Shown: piece after piece, positions 7,223-14,950 of the stretch
Layout of the letters: each line of letters begins with the position of its first letter
Position numbering within the stretch: the first letter of the stretch is position 1
Assembly: GCF_030848945.1 (NCBI RefSeq)
Contig: NZ_JANHAX010000003.1
Span: 1 to 64,000 of the forward strand
Direction: 5' to 3'
From: Marimonas arenosa
GTDB taxonomy: Bacteria; Pseudomonadota; Alphaproteobacteria; Rhodobacterales; Rhodobacteraceae
Length of the DNA stretch: 64,000 nucleotides
Translations under genes and position numbers: made by a program
The notes under the pieces: model-generated
Seen by the model: only the letters and a program-made list of their open reading frames with translations
What the model was told of the DNA's origin: nothing
The model's database searches: none

Positions 7223-9802
7223 TCAGAAAACGAAGTCACTGGCATCGAGTTCAGACAGGTTCACCCCCAGAAGCAGGATCGAGGTCGCCCCGCCGGTGGC
7301 GATCACCACGTCCGCGCCTTCCTGGGTGGCGGACCCGAGCACATCGTCGATGTCCGCCAGCGCAGTGACCGCCGAGAGGTCGATCTTTTCGCCATCGTCC
7401 AAAGCGTCAAAATCGGTGATCGTGTCTTGGCCGTGACCGTCGGCAAAGACGAACCTGTCGGCATGGCGGCCGCCCGTCAGCCGGTCATCTCCGAGACCGC
7501 CATCCAGCCTGTCCAATCCCCGGCCACCGATCAGCCTGTCGTTTCCGGCACCGCCGAAGACCCGATCAAACCCGCGGCCGCCCTGGATCGTATCGTCACC
7601 TTGGTTCCCGTTCAGCGTGTCCTGGCCGGTGCCGCCGGCCACCAGATCATCGCCAGCGCCGCCGAAAGCGATGTCGTCGTCGCCCCGACCGCGTAAAGTG
7701 TCGTGGCCCAGCTCGCCGTGCAGCGTGTCGTCGCCGGCATCGCCAAATATCGTGTCGTGCTGGGCGCCACCGGATAGCCGGTCATCACCAAGACCGCCAT
7801 TGAGCAAGTCGTTGCCGCCGCCACCCTGCATCTCATCGTCGCCAAGCCCACCTTGCAGCGTGTCAAAGCCCAGCCCGCCGAACAGCTCGTCCTGTCCCAT
7901 TCCGCCGCGTAAAAGGTCATAACCCATGCCACCGAAGAGACGGTCAGCGCCGGCGCTGCCGTCGAGCATATCCCTGCCGTTGCCGCCGCTGAGCATGTCG
8001 AAACCGAATCCGCCGAAAAGGCTATCATTGCCGGCATTGCCGAGCATGGTATCGGCTCCCTTGTTCCCCCACAGGACATCGTTCTGCGTGCCACCGAGCA
8101 GACTGTCGTTGCCGCCGCCGCCGAGCAGAACATCCTCGCCGTCGTCGCCCCAGAGCGTATCGTTGCCGCCACTGGCCTCGATTCGGTCTCGGCCAGAGCG
8201 GCCGGATATCCTGTTGGCACCGTCGTCGCCATACATGTTGTCGTCCCCCACAGAGCCCATCTGGAGACTGGGTGGAAGGTCGAGTTCGACCCCGGTGTAG
8301 GTAACATGAGCAAAGGATATGAAATCGGCCTCTGACAGCTGTGCAGAGGTCAGCCCGGAACGGCGTAGTTCGATCACCTCGTCGCCGAACCGCAGCTCGA
8401 CACCCCAGCTACGGTTGATCATTACCACGTCCGAGAAATCCCATTGCATCCCAAGTGCCGTCAGGTCGATGCGGTCGACGCCGGGTTCGAAATCCAAGAT
8501 CACATCGGCAACTCCATCGGCAGAGAACAGGAAATCGTCTGCCCCGGCCCCTCCGGTCAGCGTATCGCTACCGGCACCGTCGAGCAGAATGTCGTCACCG
8601 GCGCCGGCCTCAATCCGGTCGGCACCGTGGCCGCCGGCCAGCACGTCGTCGTCGCCGGTGCCGGCCAGCGTGCCTCCACCATTGCCGGCCAGCCGCAGAT
8701 CGCCCGGGGACGGCAGGGTGAGGACGACCTCGGCCAGGAAGGGCGCCGATTCGGTTGCCACGAAGATGCGGACGGTGTTGCCTTGCGCCTGAAGCGCGAT
8801 CTCGGTGATTCCGGAGAGCGGCAGATCGGCACTGCCCGCAATGCTGCCGAGATGATGCAACCGCCCACCGGGAAGCAGGACGAAGGCCGAAAGCCCGTCA
8901 TCCGATCCCGCAGCAACGATGATGTCGAGACCGTTGACCTCGATCGCCTCGAATACCGTGACATCGGCGAAGCGGGTGTCGCGGGTATCGAGCACGTGGT
9001 CGGTCGGGGACATCCCACCGGCCGGATCGATTTCCAGCACCGTCAGGCTGTCTGACCCGGCGGCGGCGACGATGGCATAGGCCCGGCCCGCAACCTCGGC
9101 GAGGGCGGCGGCGGTTGGCATCGAGAACCAGGCCGACTCCGGCGCGGCCTGAACCATGGAAAGTGCGCGTACTGCCCCATCGCTCCCAAGCTCGAACAGC
9201 GCGATGGCGTTCTCGCCCCAATAGGTCGCGAGCGCGACGCTGCGCCCGCCAAGGTCGGCTGTGACGAGATCGCTGACCGGAGCACCAGCGAGGCCCGGCC
9301 CCGGGTTCAGCGGTGCAACCGAGAGGGAGCTGCCGGAGATCTCGAAACTCATCACCCCGCTGCCACGTACCGCGACAAGCCCGTAGCTTGTACCGGGGAA
9401 AACCGCGATATCGGTGAAATTGCGCGCATCCGCACCACTGATCTGGATGCTCGTCTGCCCGCCCAGTGCTTCGGTCGCGGTGTCGTCGTTCAGCACGCGG
9501 CCGAGCAGGCTGGCAGTGGCAAGACCGGCCATCAGAAGGGTCGGCACATCGACGTTCAGAACGGCAAGATCAGTGCTTTCAAGCTGTGTTAGGCTCGAAT
9601 CGATCGACCAGCTCTGCACCACATGCGCGCCGCCAGGGGCGGAGCCCAGATCATAGCTGACCAAGCTTCCACCCCCACGTGTGACGCTGATCAGCACGGT
9701 CCCATCCGCGGTTTCGAAGATTTCGAGATCGGTGATCCCTGCCAGAGCCTCGGTCGGCGCGCCGGCGATCTGTCCGACCGCGCGCAGTTCAATCATCGGC
9801 AT
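7223..9802 (-). CDS. Large RTX protein: N-terminal beta-propeller-like domain plus two RTX blocks
   Basis: This is a predicted secreted protein of 859 residues. Residues 1-365 consist of repeating beta-strand units of about 45-50 residues (patterns such as DLVTADLGGRSVALATY and ALAEVAGRAYAIVAA), typical of a lactonase- or WD40-like propeller. A short first RTX block (about 370-425) is followed by a spacer containing ADDFLFSADGVADVILDFEPG. A long second block of about 30 nonapeptides runs from about 510 to 780. The C-terminus repeats the protease's secretion module ([14 protein letters not shown], ending DASDFVF). No catalytic motif is visible, so it may be an adhesin, matrix protein or binding protein. 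The ATG at 9802 has GGGGGTG upstream, and a second ATG two codons in is possible. It runs divergently from the 5-oxoprolinase operon. Confidence 0.85.
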   Translation of the reverse strand: MPMIELRAVGQIAGAPTEALAGITDLEIFETADGTVLISVTRGGGSLVSYDLGSAPGGAHVVQSWSIDSSLTQLESTDLAVLNVDVPTLLMAGLATASLLGRVLNDDTATEALGGQTSIQISGADARNFTDIAVFPGTSYGLVAVRGSGVMSFEISGSSLSVAPLNPGPGLAGAPVSDLVTADLGGRSVALATYWGENAIALFELGSDGAVRALSMVQAAPESAWFSMPTAAALAEVAGRAYAIVAAAGSDSLTVLEIDPAGGMSPTDHVLDTRDTRFADVTVFEAIEVNGLDIIVAAGSDDGLSAFVLLPGGRLHHLGSIAGSADLPLSGITEIALQAQGNTVRIFVATESAPFLAEVVLTLPSPGDLRLAGNGGGTLAGTGDDDVLAGGHGADRIEAGAGDDILLDGAGSDTLTGGAGADDFLFSADGVADVILDFEPGVDRIDLTALGMQWDFSDVVMINRSWGVELRFGDEVIELRRSGLTSAQLSEADFISFAHVTYTGVELDLPPSLQMGSVGDDNMYGDDGANRISGRSGRDRIEASGGNDTLWGDDGEDVLLGGGGNDSLLGGTQNDVLWGNKGADTMLGNAGNDSLFGGFGFDMLSGGNGRDMLDGSAGADRLFGGMGYDLLRGGMGQDELFGGLGFDTLQGGLGDDEMQGGGGNDLLNGGLGDDRLSGGAQHDTIFGDAGDDTLHGELGHDTLRGRGDDDIAFGGAGDDLVAGGTGQDTLNGNQGDDTIQGGRGFDRVFGGAGNDRLIGGRGLDRLDGGLGDDRLTGGRHADRFVFADGHGQDTITDFDALDDGEKIDLSAVTALADIDDVLGSATQEGADVVIATGGATSILLLGVNLSELDASDFVF

Positions 9803-9992
9803 CGCACACCCCCAAAGTTAACTATCCGATGCAGGCGAAGTTGACCGGTGATCGGGTGCTGGGTTTTACCGGATTGTGGCGGCACGGCGGAGTTTGCCGA
9901 CGCTTTTATTCAAGCCTTTGGTTTCCGGCCGGGGTTTTCTTTGCCGGGGGGATGCGGAAAGATCGGAACAGGCGCAACAGCAGGAGCCGGAC

Positions 9993-10745
9993 ATGACGAC
10001 AGCCGTTACAGACGGGCAACCGGAGATTCTGCCGCTCGGGGCCGATGGGCTCTTGGTACGATTTTCCACGCGGCTCGACGACATGGCCAACCGCGCGGTG
10101 CTGGCGCTCGCCGAGATCCTCGAAGCCGACATGCCAGAGGGCGTGGCCGAGATGTCGACCGCGCTGGCCTCGGTCTATCTGCGTTTTGATCCCGAGGACA
10201 CCAGCCGCGCCCGGCTGGCCGGGGCGTTGAGGCAGCGGCTAGAGGGACAGGACTGGACCAGCCTGCCCGAGGCCGTGCCGAAGCGGCGCTGGCACATCCC
10301 CACGGCCTTCGGCGGCGACCACGGCCCACAACTGCGCGAGACAGCCGAATTGCTGGCGATGCGTGAAGACGAAGCGGTGGCCGATTTGGTGGCGCACCCG
10401 GTGCGGGTTCTGGCTATCGGTTTTGCGCCGGGGCAGCCTTATCTCGGCATGCTGCCGGACCGCTGGGACATCCCGCGGCTGCAATCTATCACGCCACAGA
10501 TTCCGGCAAGTGCGCTGGTCGTGGCGGTGCGGCAATTGATCGTTTTCACCGCATCGACCCCGACCGGCTGGCGGCATATCGGCCAGACAGGATTCCGTCC
10601 CTACCGGCCAGAGGCTTCAGATCCATTTCCGCTGTTGCCCGGTGACGTGCTGCAATTCGATCCGGTTTCGGACGAAGAATTTGACCGAATTCTGAAATCC
10701 GACCTGATTGGCGCCGGTGGCGCACGGCTGGAGGTGGCGGAATGA
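9993..10745 (+). CDS. pxpB: 5-oxoprolinase subunit PxpB (KipI family)
   Basis: This is one subunit of the ATP-dependent 5-oxoprolinase PxpABC, which opens pyroglutamate to glutamate. The 250-residue protein has the KipI/allophanate-hydrolase subunit-1 architecture: an N-terminal part (GADGLLVRFSTRLDD) and the typical GFAPGQPYLGMLP motif near residues 145-157. The cyclophilin-like C-terminal half contains TPTGWRHIGQTGFRPY. I chose the ATG at 9993, with AGGAG six bases upstream, over longer in-frame starts that add non-conserved residues. It overlaps pxpC by four bases (ATGA), so it is the first gene of a coupled operon with pxpC and pxpA. Confidence 0.93.
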   Translation: MTTAVTDGQPEILPLGADGLLVRFSTRLDDMANRAVLALAEILEADMPEGVAEMSTALASVYLRFDPEDTSRARLAGALRQRLEGQDWTSLPEAVPKRRWHIPTAFGGDHGPQLRETAELLAMREDEAVADLVAHPVRVLAIGFAPGQPYLGMLPDRWDIPRLQSITPQIPASALVVAVRQLIVFTASTPTGWRHIGQTGFRPYRPEASDPFPLLPGDVLQFDPVSDEEFDRILKSDLIGAGGARLEVAE

Positions 10746-11761
10746 GCCGGCTCACCATCCACCGCGCCGGGCCCGCCATGTCGGTGCAGGATCTGGGACG
10801 CACCGGTACGCTGCGTCTCGGTCTGTCGCGCGGCGGTGCCGCCGACCGGCTGGCGTTGCGCGAGGCGGCGGCGCTGCTGGGGCACCGCGAGGTGCAGGCC
10901 GCGGTTGAAATGCCGGGGATGGGCGGGCGGTTTTCGGTAGACGCGCCGACACGGATCGCGCTGACCGGCGCGCCGATGCGGGCCATGCTTGATGGCGCCC
11001 CGCTGATCTGGAACGCGACATATCTGCTGTCACCGGGGGCGATGCTGGAGATCGGCCCGGCCACCACGGGCGTCTATGGCTATCTCAGCCTCGCCGGCGG
11101 GCTGGCGACACCCGAGATCCTCGGCAGCCGGTCGGCGCATCTCAATGCCGGGCTGGGGCGGCTTCTGGAATCCGGTGATGTCCTGCCCTTCGCCACCGAT
11201 CCCGACCCCGACGCGCCCGCGATGCGAATCGAACCCGATGACCGGTTTTCCGGCGGCACGGTCCGGATCGTTCCGGGACCACAAACCAGTCTCTATTCCA
11301 CTGCAATGTGTGAAAGATTCGCCGCAACCGAGTTTCGTCGCTCGACCCACGGCAACCGCCAGGGCGTGCGGCTGGACTTCGACGGTGATCCGTTCCAGGC
11401 CGAAGGACAGCTGGGAATTGTCTCGGACGTGATCGTGCCGGGGGATATCCAGATGACCGGCGACGGCATCCCCTTCGTGCTGTTGCCCGAGTGCCAGACC
11501 ATCGGCGGATACCCGAGGATCGGCGCGGTAATTCCGGCCGACCTGCCCAAGGTGGCACAGGCCGCCCCCGGGGCGCCATTGCGTTTCCAACTGCTGAGCT
11601 TCGAGGAGTCTGACCGGTTGCTGATCGGCGAAGCGCATCTGCTTCGCGAGCTGCACAAACGTGCCGAACCGTTGCGGCGCAACCCGCATGACATTGCCGA
11701 CCTTCTGGGGTATCAACTGATCAGCGGCGCCACCGCCGGTGACGATCTGGAAAGGCCCTGA
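10742..11761 (+). CDS. pxpC: 5-oxoprolinase subunit PxpC (KipA / biotin-dependent carboxylase-like)
   Basis: This is the second 5-oxoprolinase subunit (339 residues), paired with PxpB. It starts SRLTIHRAGPAMSVQDLGR, the standard KipA opening. Further in come GGAADRLALREAAALLGH and the conserved stretch ECQTIGGYPRIGAVI (about 245-259). The family is related to the allophanate hydrolase/carboxyltransferase C-terminal domain, and the PxpB-PxpC pair is thought to activate 5-oxoproline by phosphorylation. The start codon overlaps the pxpB stop (ATGA), and pxpA begins three bases after the stop. The length is normal for the family. Confidence 0.93.
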   Translation: MSRLTIHRAGPAMSVQDLGRTGTLRLGLSRGGAADRLALREAAALLGHREVQAAVEMPGMGGRFSVDAPTRIALTGAPMRAMLDGAPLIWNATYLLSPGAMLEIGPATTGVYGYLSLAGGLATPEILGSRSAHLNAGLGRLLESGDVLPFATDPDPDAPAMRIEPDDRFSGGTVRIVPGPQTSLYSTAMCERFAATEFRRSTHGNRQGVRLDFDGDPFQAEGQLGIVSDVIVPGDIQMTGDGIPFVLLPECQTIGGYPRIGAVIPADLPKVAQAAPGAPLRFQLLSFEESDRLLIGEAHLLRELHKRAEPLRRNPHDIADLLGYQLISGATAGDDLERP

Positions 11762-11764
11762 GAC

Positions 11765-12523
11765 ATGGTGACGACGGTCGATCTCAATTCCGACATGGGT
11801 GAAGGCTTCGGCCCCTGGACGATGGGCGATGACGCCGCGCTGCTTGATGTGATCACATCGGCCAACATTGCCTGCGGCTTCCACGCCGGCGATCCGGATG
11901 TCATGGCCAGAACCATGCGCATGGCCCAGAGCAAGGGCGTTGGCATCGGCGCACATCCTGGCTTCGACGACCTGCGCGGTTTCGGCCGCCGCCGCTTGCC
12001 GCGCACGCACGAGGAACTGACCAACCTCGTGGCCTATCAACTCGGCGCGGCGCAGGCGATGGCCCGCGCCGTTGGCGGACGGGTGCGGCACCTGAAGCTT
12101 CATGGCGCGCTGGCCAACATGTGCTCGGAAGACCTGAACATGGCCAAAGCGTGCTACGGCGCCGTGCTGGCGGTGGATCCGGACATCGTGGTGATGGTGC
12201 TGGCGGCCACCGCACAGCAGCAGGCGATGGAGGAACTGGGCGGCACCTGGGCGGGCGAAATTTTCGCCGACCGCGCCTATAACGACGACGCCACGCTGGT
12301 TGACCGGTCGCTTCCGGGGGCCGTGTTGCACGACGCCGAAACGGCCGCCCCGCGCATCCTGAACATGCTGCGCGAGGATGCCATCATCGCCGAGTCCGGC
12401 AAACGCATTCCGGCGAAGATCGATACGATCTGCCTGCATTCCGATACCCCAGAAGCGGTGAAAATGGCGCGCGAGCTGCGCCGCCTTCTGACCGAGGCCG
12501 GCATCACCCTGCAGAAACTCTGA
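11765..12523 (+). CDS. pxpA: 5-oxoprolinase subunit PxpA (LamB/YcsF family)
   Basis: This is the hydrolase-fold subunit of 5-oxoprolinase (252 residues). The LamB/YcsF signature is complete: DLNSDMGEGFGPW near the N-terminus, IACGFHAGDPDVM at about 39-51, GAHPGFDDLRGFGRR at about 61-75, and HLKLHGAL. Later comes the conserved EIFADRAYNDDATLVDRS. Acidic and histidine residues in these motifs form the active site. The gene is the third in the pxpB-pxpC-pxpA unit, three bases after pxpC. An operon carrying all three subunits suggests use of 5-oxoproline as a nitrogen/carbon source or removal of this damage product; no dedicated transporter is adjacent. Confidence 0.93.
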   Translation: MVTTVDLNSDMGEGFGPWTMGDDAALLDVITSANIACGFHAGDPDVMARTMRMAQSKGVGIGAHPGFDDLRGFGRRRLPRTHEELTNLVAYQLGAAQAMARAVGGRVRHLKLHGALANMCSEDLNMAKACYGAVLAVDPDIVVMVLAATAQQQAMEELGGTWAGEIFADRAYNDDATLVDRSLPGAVLHDAETAAPRILNMLREDAIIAESGKRIPAKIDTICLHSDTPEAVKMARELRRLLTEAGITLQKL

Positions 12524-12589
12524 CGGCGCGTCGCCATTGCCCGGCCACAAGGCGGTTGCTAGCCTTTCTGCAAAAGGGAGGGCCGGATC

Positions 12590-13333
12590 ATGGCAACACT
12601 CAGCGGCAAGACAGCCTGGATCACCGGCGGCGGTACCGGCATCGGCGCAGCGTCGGCGGTTGCGTTGGCTGATGCCGGCGCCGAGGTCGTGGTCTCGGGC
12701 CGGCGGGAAGAGCCCCTGCGAAAGATTGCCAAGGAGATTGCCGCGGCGGGTGGCACGGCGCGAGTCGAGGTTCTGGACGTGGCACGCGCAGCAGATGTGC
12801 GGGCGGTCGCTGACCGGATCGGCGAGGTCGACATCCTGCTGGCGTCGGCGGGACTGAACGTGCCGACGCGGGCGATGGCGGCGGTCAGCGACGATGACTG
12901 GGACCTCGTGGTTAACGTCAACCTCAATGGCGTGTTCTATCCGGCACGCGCGGTGCTTCCAGGGATGCGCGCCAAGGGGGATGGGCAGCTCATCCTGATT
13001 TCTTCCTGGGCAGGGCGCTATGCCACCCGACTGACCGGCGCCGCTTATAACGCCACCAAGCGGGCGGTGATCGCCCTCAGCGAGTCGATCAACGACGAGG
13101 AGGGCGCGAACGGCATCCGGTCGACCGTGATCATGCCGGGCGAGGTGGCTACACCAATCCTGAAGTCGCGACCCAACCCTCCGAGCCAGGCCGAACAGGA
13201 CCGGATGCTGCAAGCCGAGGATCTGGCCGCAACGGTGCGCTTCGTCGCGGAGATGCCGCCGCGCGCCTGCATCAACGAAGTGCTGATTTCGCCGACCTGG
13301 AACCGGTTTTATCAGGGCTTCGCCGAGCTTTAG
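12590..13333 (+). CDS. Short-chain dehydrogenase/reductase (classical SDR)
   Basis: This NAD(P)-dependent oxidoreductase has 247 residues. The cofactor motif ITGGGTGIGA lies at about 11-20. The structural NNAG element appears as ASAGLN. The catalytic set is S138/S139, Y153 and K157 (ISSWAGRY and YNATK). An arginine after the second beta strand (SGRREEP) suggests NADP(H) preference, which is inference. A strong GGGAGG site precedes the ATG. It lies 66 bases behind pxpA and may be co-transcribed with it, but its substrate cannot be deduced and a link with 5-oxoproline is not established. Confidence 0.88.
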   Translation: MATLSGKTAWITGGGTGIGAASAVALADAGAEVVVSGRREEPLRKIAKEIAAAGGTARVEVLDVARAADVRAVADRIGEVDILLASAGLNVPTRAMAAVSDDDWDLVVNVNLNGVFYPARAVLPGMRAKGDGQLILISSWAGRYATRLTGAAYNATKRAVIALSESINDEEGANGIRSTVIMPGEVATPILKSRPNPPSQAEQDRMLQAEDLAATVRFVAEMPPRACINEVLISPTWNRFYQGFAEL

Positions 13334-13340
13334 GCCCGAA

Positions 13341-13359
13341 CGGCACAGCAATTGTGCCG
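13341..13359 (+). terminator. Hairpin after SDR gene, possible terminator
   Basis: CGGCACA and TGTGCCG form a perfect 7-bp stem with a 5-base loop, eight bases after the SDR stop codon. No T-tract follows, so it would be a weak or factor-assisted terminator separating the 5-oxoprolinase unit from the exopolysaccharide locus. Confidence 0.35.
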
Positions 13360-13508
13360 ACCCGGCACAGGGCAGCCTCGCCCGACCCACAGAAGTACGT
13401 TTTGAGCCACATCAAGGACATCGTCACCCATTATATACAGGATGATGATCTCGTGTTTGCGTCTAAGTGACTGCAATGGAGTGCATCGGGGAAGGAGGAT
13501 GCGAGGCA

Positions 13509-14939
13509 ATGAAAGCAAGATCCACCAGCTTTTCCAAACCGGGTGTGATGAGACTGGCGCCCGCGATCGCCGTGCTCGTGATCGGCCTTTCCGCGGCACC
13601 GGTCATGGCGCAACAGACGATGGTCGAACCCGAGGCGATCGCAGCGGCCGACGCCGCAATCTGGGCCAAGCCCGGGCCGGCGATGCTGGGCGAGGCGCAA
13701 GCGGTTCTCGAAAAGGCGGCGGCTGACGGCGACAGCGCGGCCCAGCGCATTTTAGCGCAGCATCTTCTCTATGGATGGGTACTCGAAAAGAACGTGGACA
13801 AGGGCCTGGTCCTGCTGAAACAGGCGGCCGCTGGCGGTGACGGCGAGGCCCAGGCCGAACTTGGGCAGTCCTATCTCTGGGGCACCTGGACCGAAACCGA
13901 CGTCGCCCGGGGACGTGATCTGCTGGAACAGGCCGCGGCGCAGAAGGATCCCGAGGCGATGCGGATGCTCGGCGAGCAACTGGTCGGGGGCTGGCGCCTT
14001 GGGCGTGATATCGACCGCGGTCAAGCCCTGCTCCAAGCCGCGATCGAAGCCGGGAACGACAAAGCCAACGTGGCGCTGGGCAAGCTGCTGCTTTACGGCC
14101 AGGGCGTCAGACGAGACCGGGCGCGCGCGCTCGAACTGTTCGAGGCTGCGGCCGTGGCCGGCAACGGTGCCGGGCTGGCGATCTATGGCGAGGACCTGAT
14201 GTGGCGCGAGGCCGATGCCACACGCGCCGAGGCCATGCTGGTCCGGGCTGGTGAGCTGGGTGCCGGCGAAGCCTGGTCCGCACTCGCCCACGGGGCGATG
14301 TACGGCTATCTCGGCGGGGGCCGAAAATCGCGAGCCAAATATGCCGGCTACGTCGAAAAAGCCCGCGCCGCCGGAGAGCAGCAGGTCGCCGTGCTCGAGG
14401 CCAACCGCAGCATGTGGGGCATCAATATGCGCGCCAGCGGACCACGGACCATCGAAGGCCTGACGCTGGCCGCCGACCGGGGCAATGCCGAGGCAGCCAA
14501 GTTCCTGATCGAACTCCTGCGCGACGGCAACGATCTCAATCTCCGCCGCCGGCCGATCGAGGCACAGGCCGCGCTTGAGTCCTATACCAAGCTACTGTCC
14601 GACAAGGAACGCGCGCAATACGCCCTGACGCTGGCGGCGGCAAAGGCCAGGACCCCGGCGGCCTATGCGCCGGTGGCTGAAAGCTTTGATGCCCAACCGG
14701 AACTGCATTCGAAATGGTTCGGGATGGAAATCATGAAGGCCAATCCCAACGTGGCCTTCTACATCCTGCAAAAACGGCTGAAAGCCGAGGGATTGTATCG
14801 CGGCCCACTGAATGGATATGCAACGCGTGCGACACTACGAGCCGTCTACAAAGCTTGCAGAACATTGGAGAAACCCCAGGTGTGTAACGACAGCGTGATG
14901 CGGCGCGATGTGATCGGGGCGCTTCTGGCCCGGGACTGA
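13509..14939 (+). CDS. Periplasmic Sel1-repeat (TPR-like) protein with C-terminal peptidoglycan-binding-like segment
   Basis: The 476-residue protein has a clear Sec signal peptide: a basic start, then RLAPAIAVLVIGLSAAPVMA, with cleavage probably after AMA-type VMA. The body consists of Sel1-like alpha-helical repeats of about 36 residues, for example A-x-LL-x-QAA-x-GG-x-AQAELGQSYLWG. Such repeats form solenoid scaffolds that bind partner proteins. The last 50 residues (LKAEGLYRGPLNGYATRATL) resemble a PG_binding_1 fold. I chose the ATG at 13509 because it starts exactly at the signal peptide; the frame extends 14 codons further upstream. By analogy with AlgK and BcsC-like scaffolds it may link an inner-membrane polysaccharide synthase to the cell wall or outer membrane. 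The next gene starts 11 bases on. Confidence 0.8.
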   Translation: MKARSTSFSKPGVMRLAPAIAVLVIGLSAAPVMAQQTMVEPEAIAAADAAIWAKPGPAMLGEAQAVLEKAAADGDSAAQRILAQHLLYGWVLEKNVDKGLVLLKQAAAGGDGEAQAELGQSYLWGTWTETDVARGRDLLEQAAAQKDPEAMRMLGEQLVGGWRLGRDIDRGQALLQAAIEAGNDKANVALGKLLLYGQGVRRDRARALELFEAAAVAGNGAGLAIYGEDLMWREADATRAEAMLVRAGELGAGEAWSALAHGAMYGYLGGGRKSRAKYAGYVEKARAAGEQQVAVLEANRSMWGINMRASGPRTIEGLTLAADRGNAEAAKFLIELLRDGNDLNLRRRPIEAQAALESYTKLLSDKERAQYALTLAAAKARTPAAYAPVAESFDAQPELHSKWFGMEIMKANPNVAFYILQKRLKAEGLYRGPLNGYATRATLRAVYKACRTLEKPQVCNDSVMRRDVIGALLARD

Positions 14940-14950
14940 CGACAGGACAC

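Noticed and set aside
7440..8260. Short-period DNA repeats resembling a CRISPR or satellite array
   Set aside because: The repeats are in-frame RTX nonapeptide codons with variable third bases, not identical repeats with spacers.
11030..13390. 786-codon minus-strand frame across pxpC, pxpA and the SDR gene
   Set aside because: It crosses three well-identified genes, is rich in His/Arg/Gly as expected for GC-rich antisense, and shows no domain.
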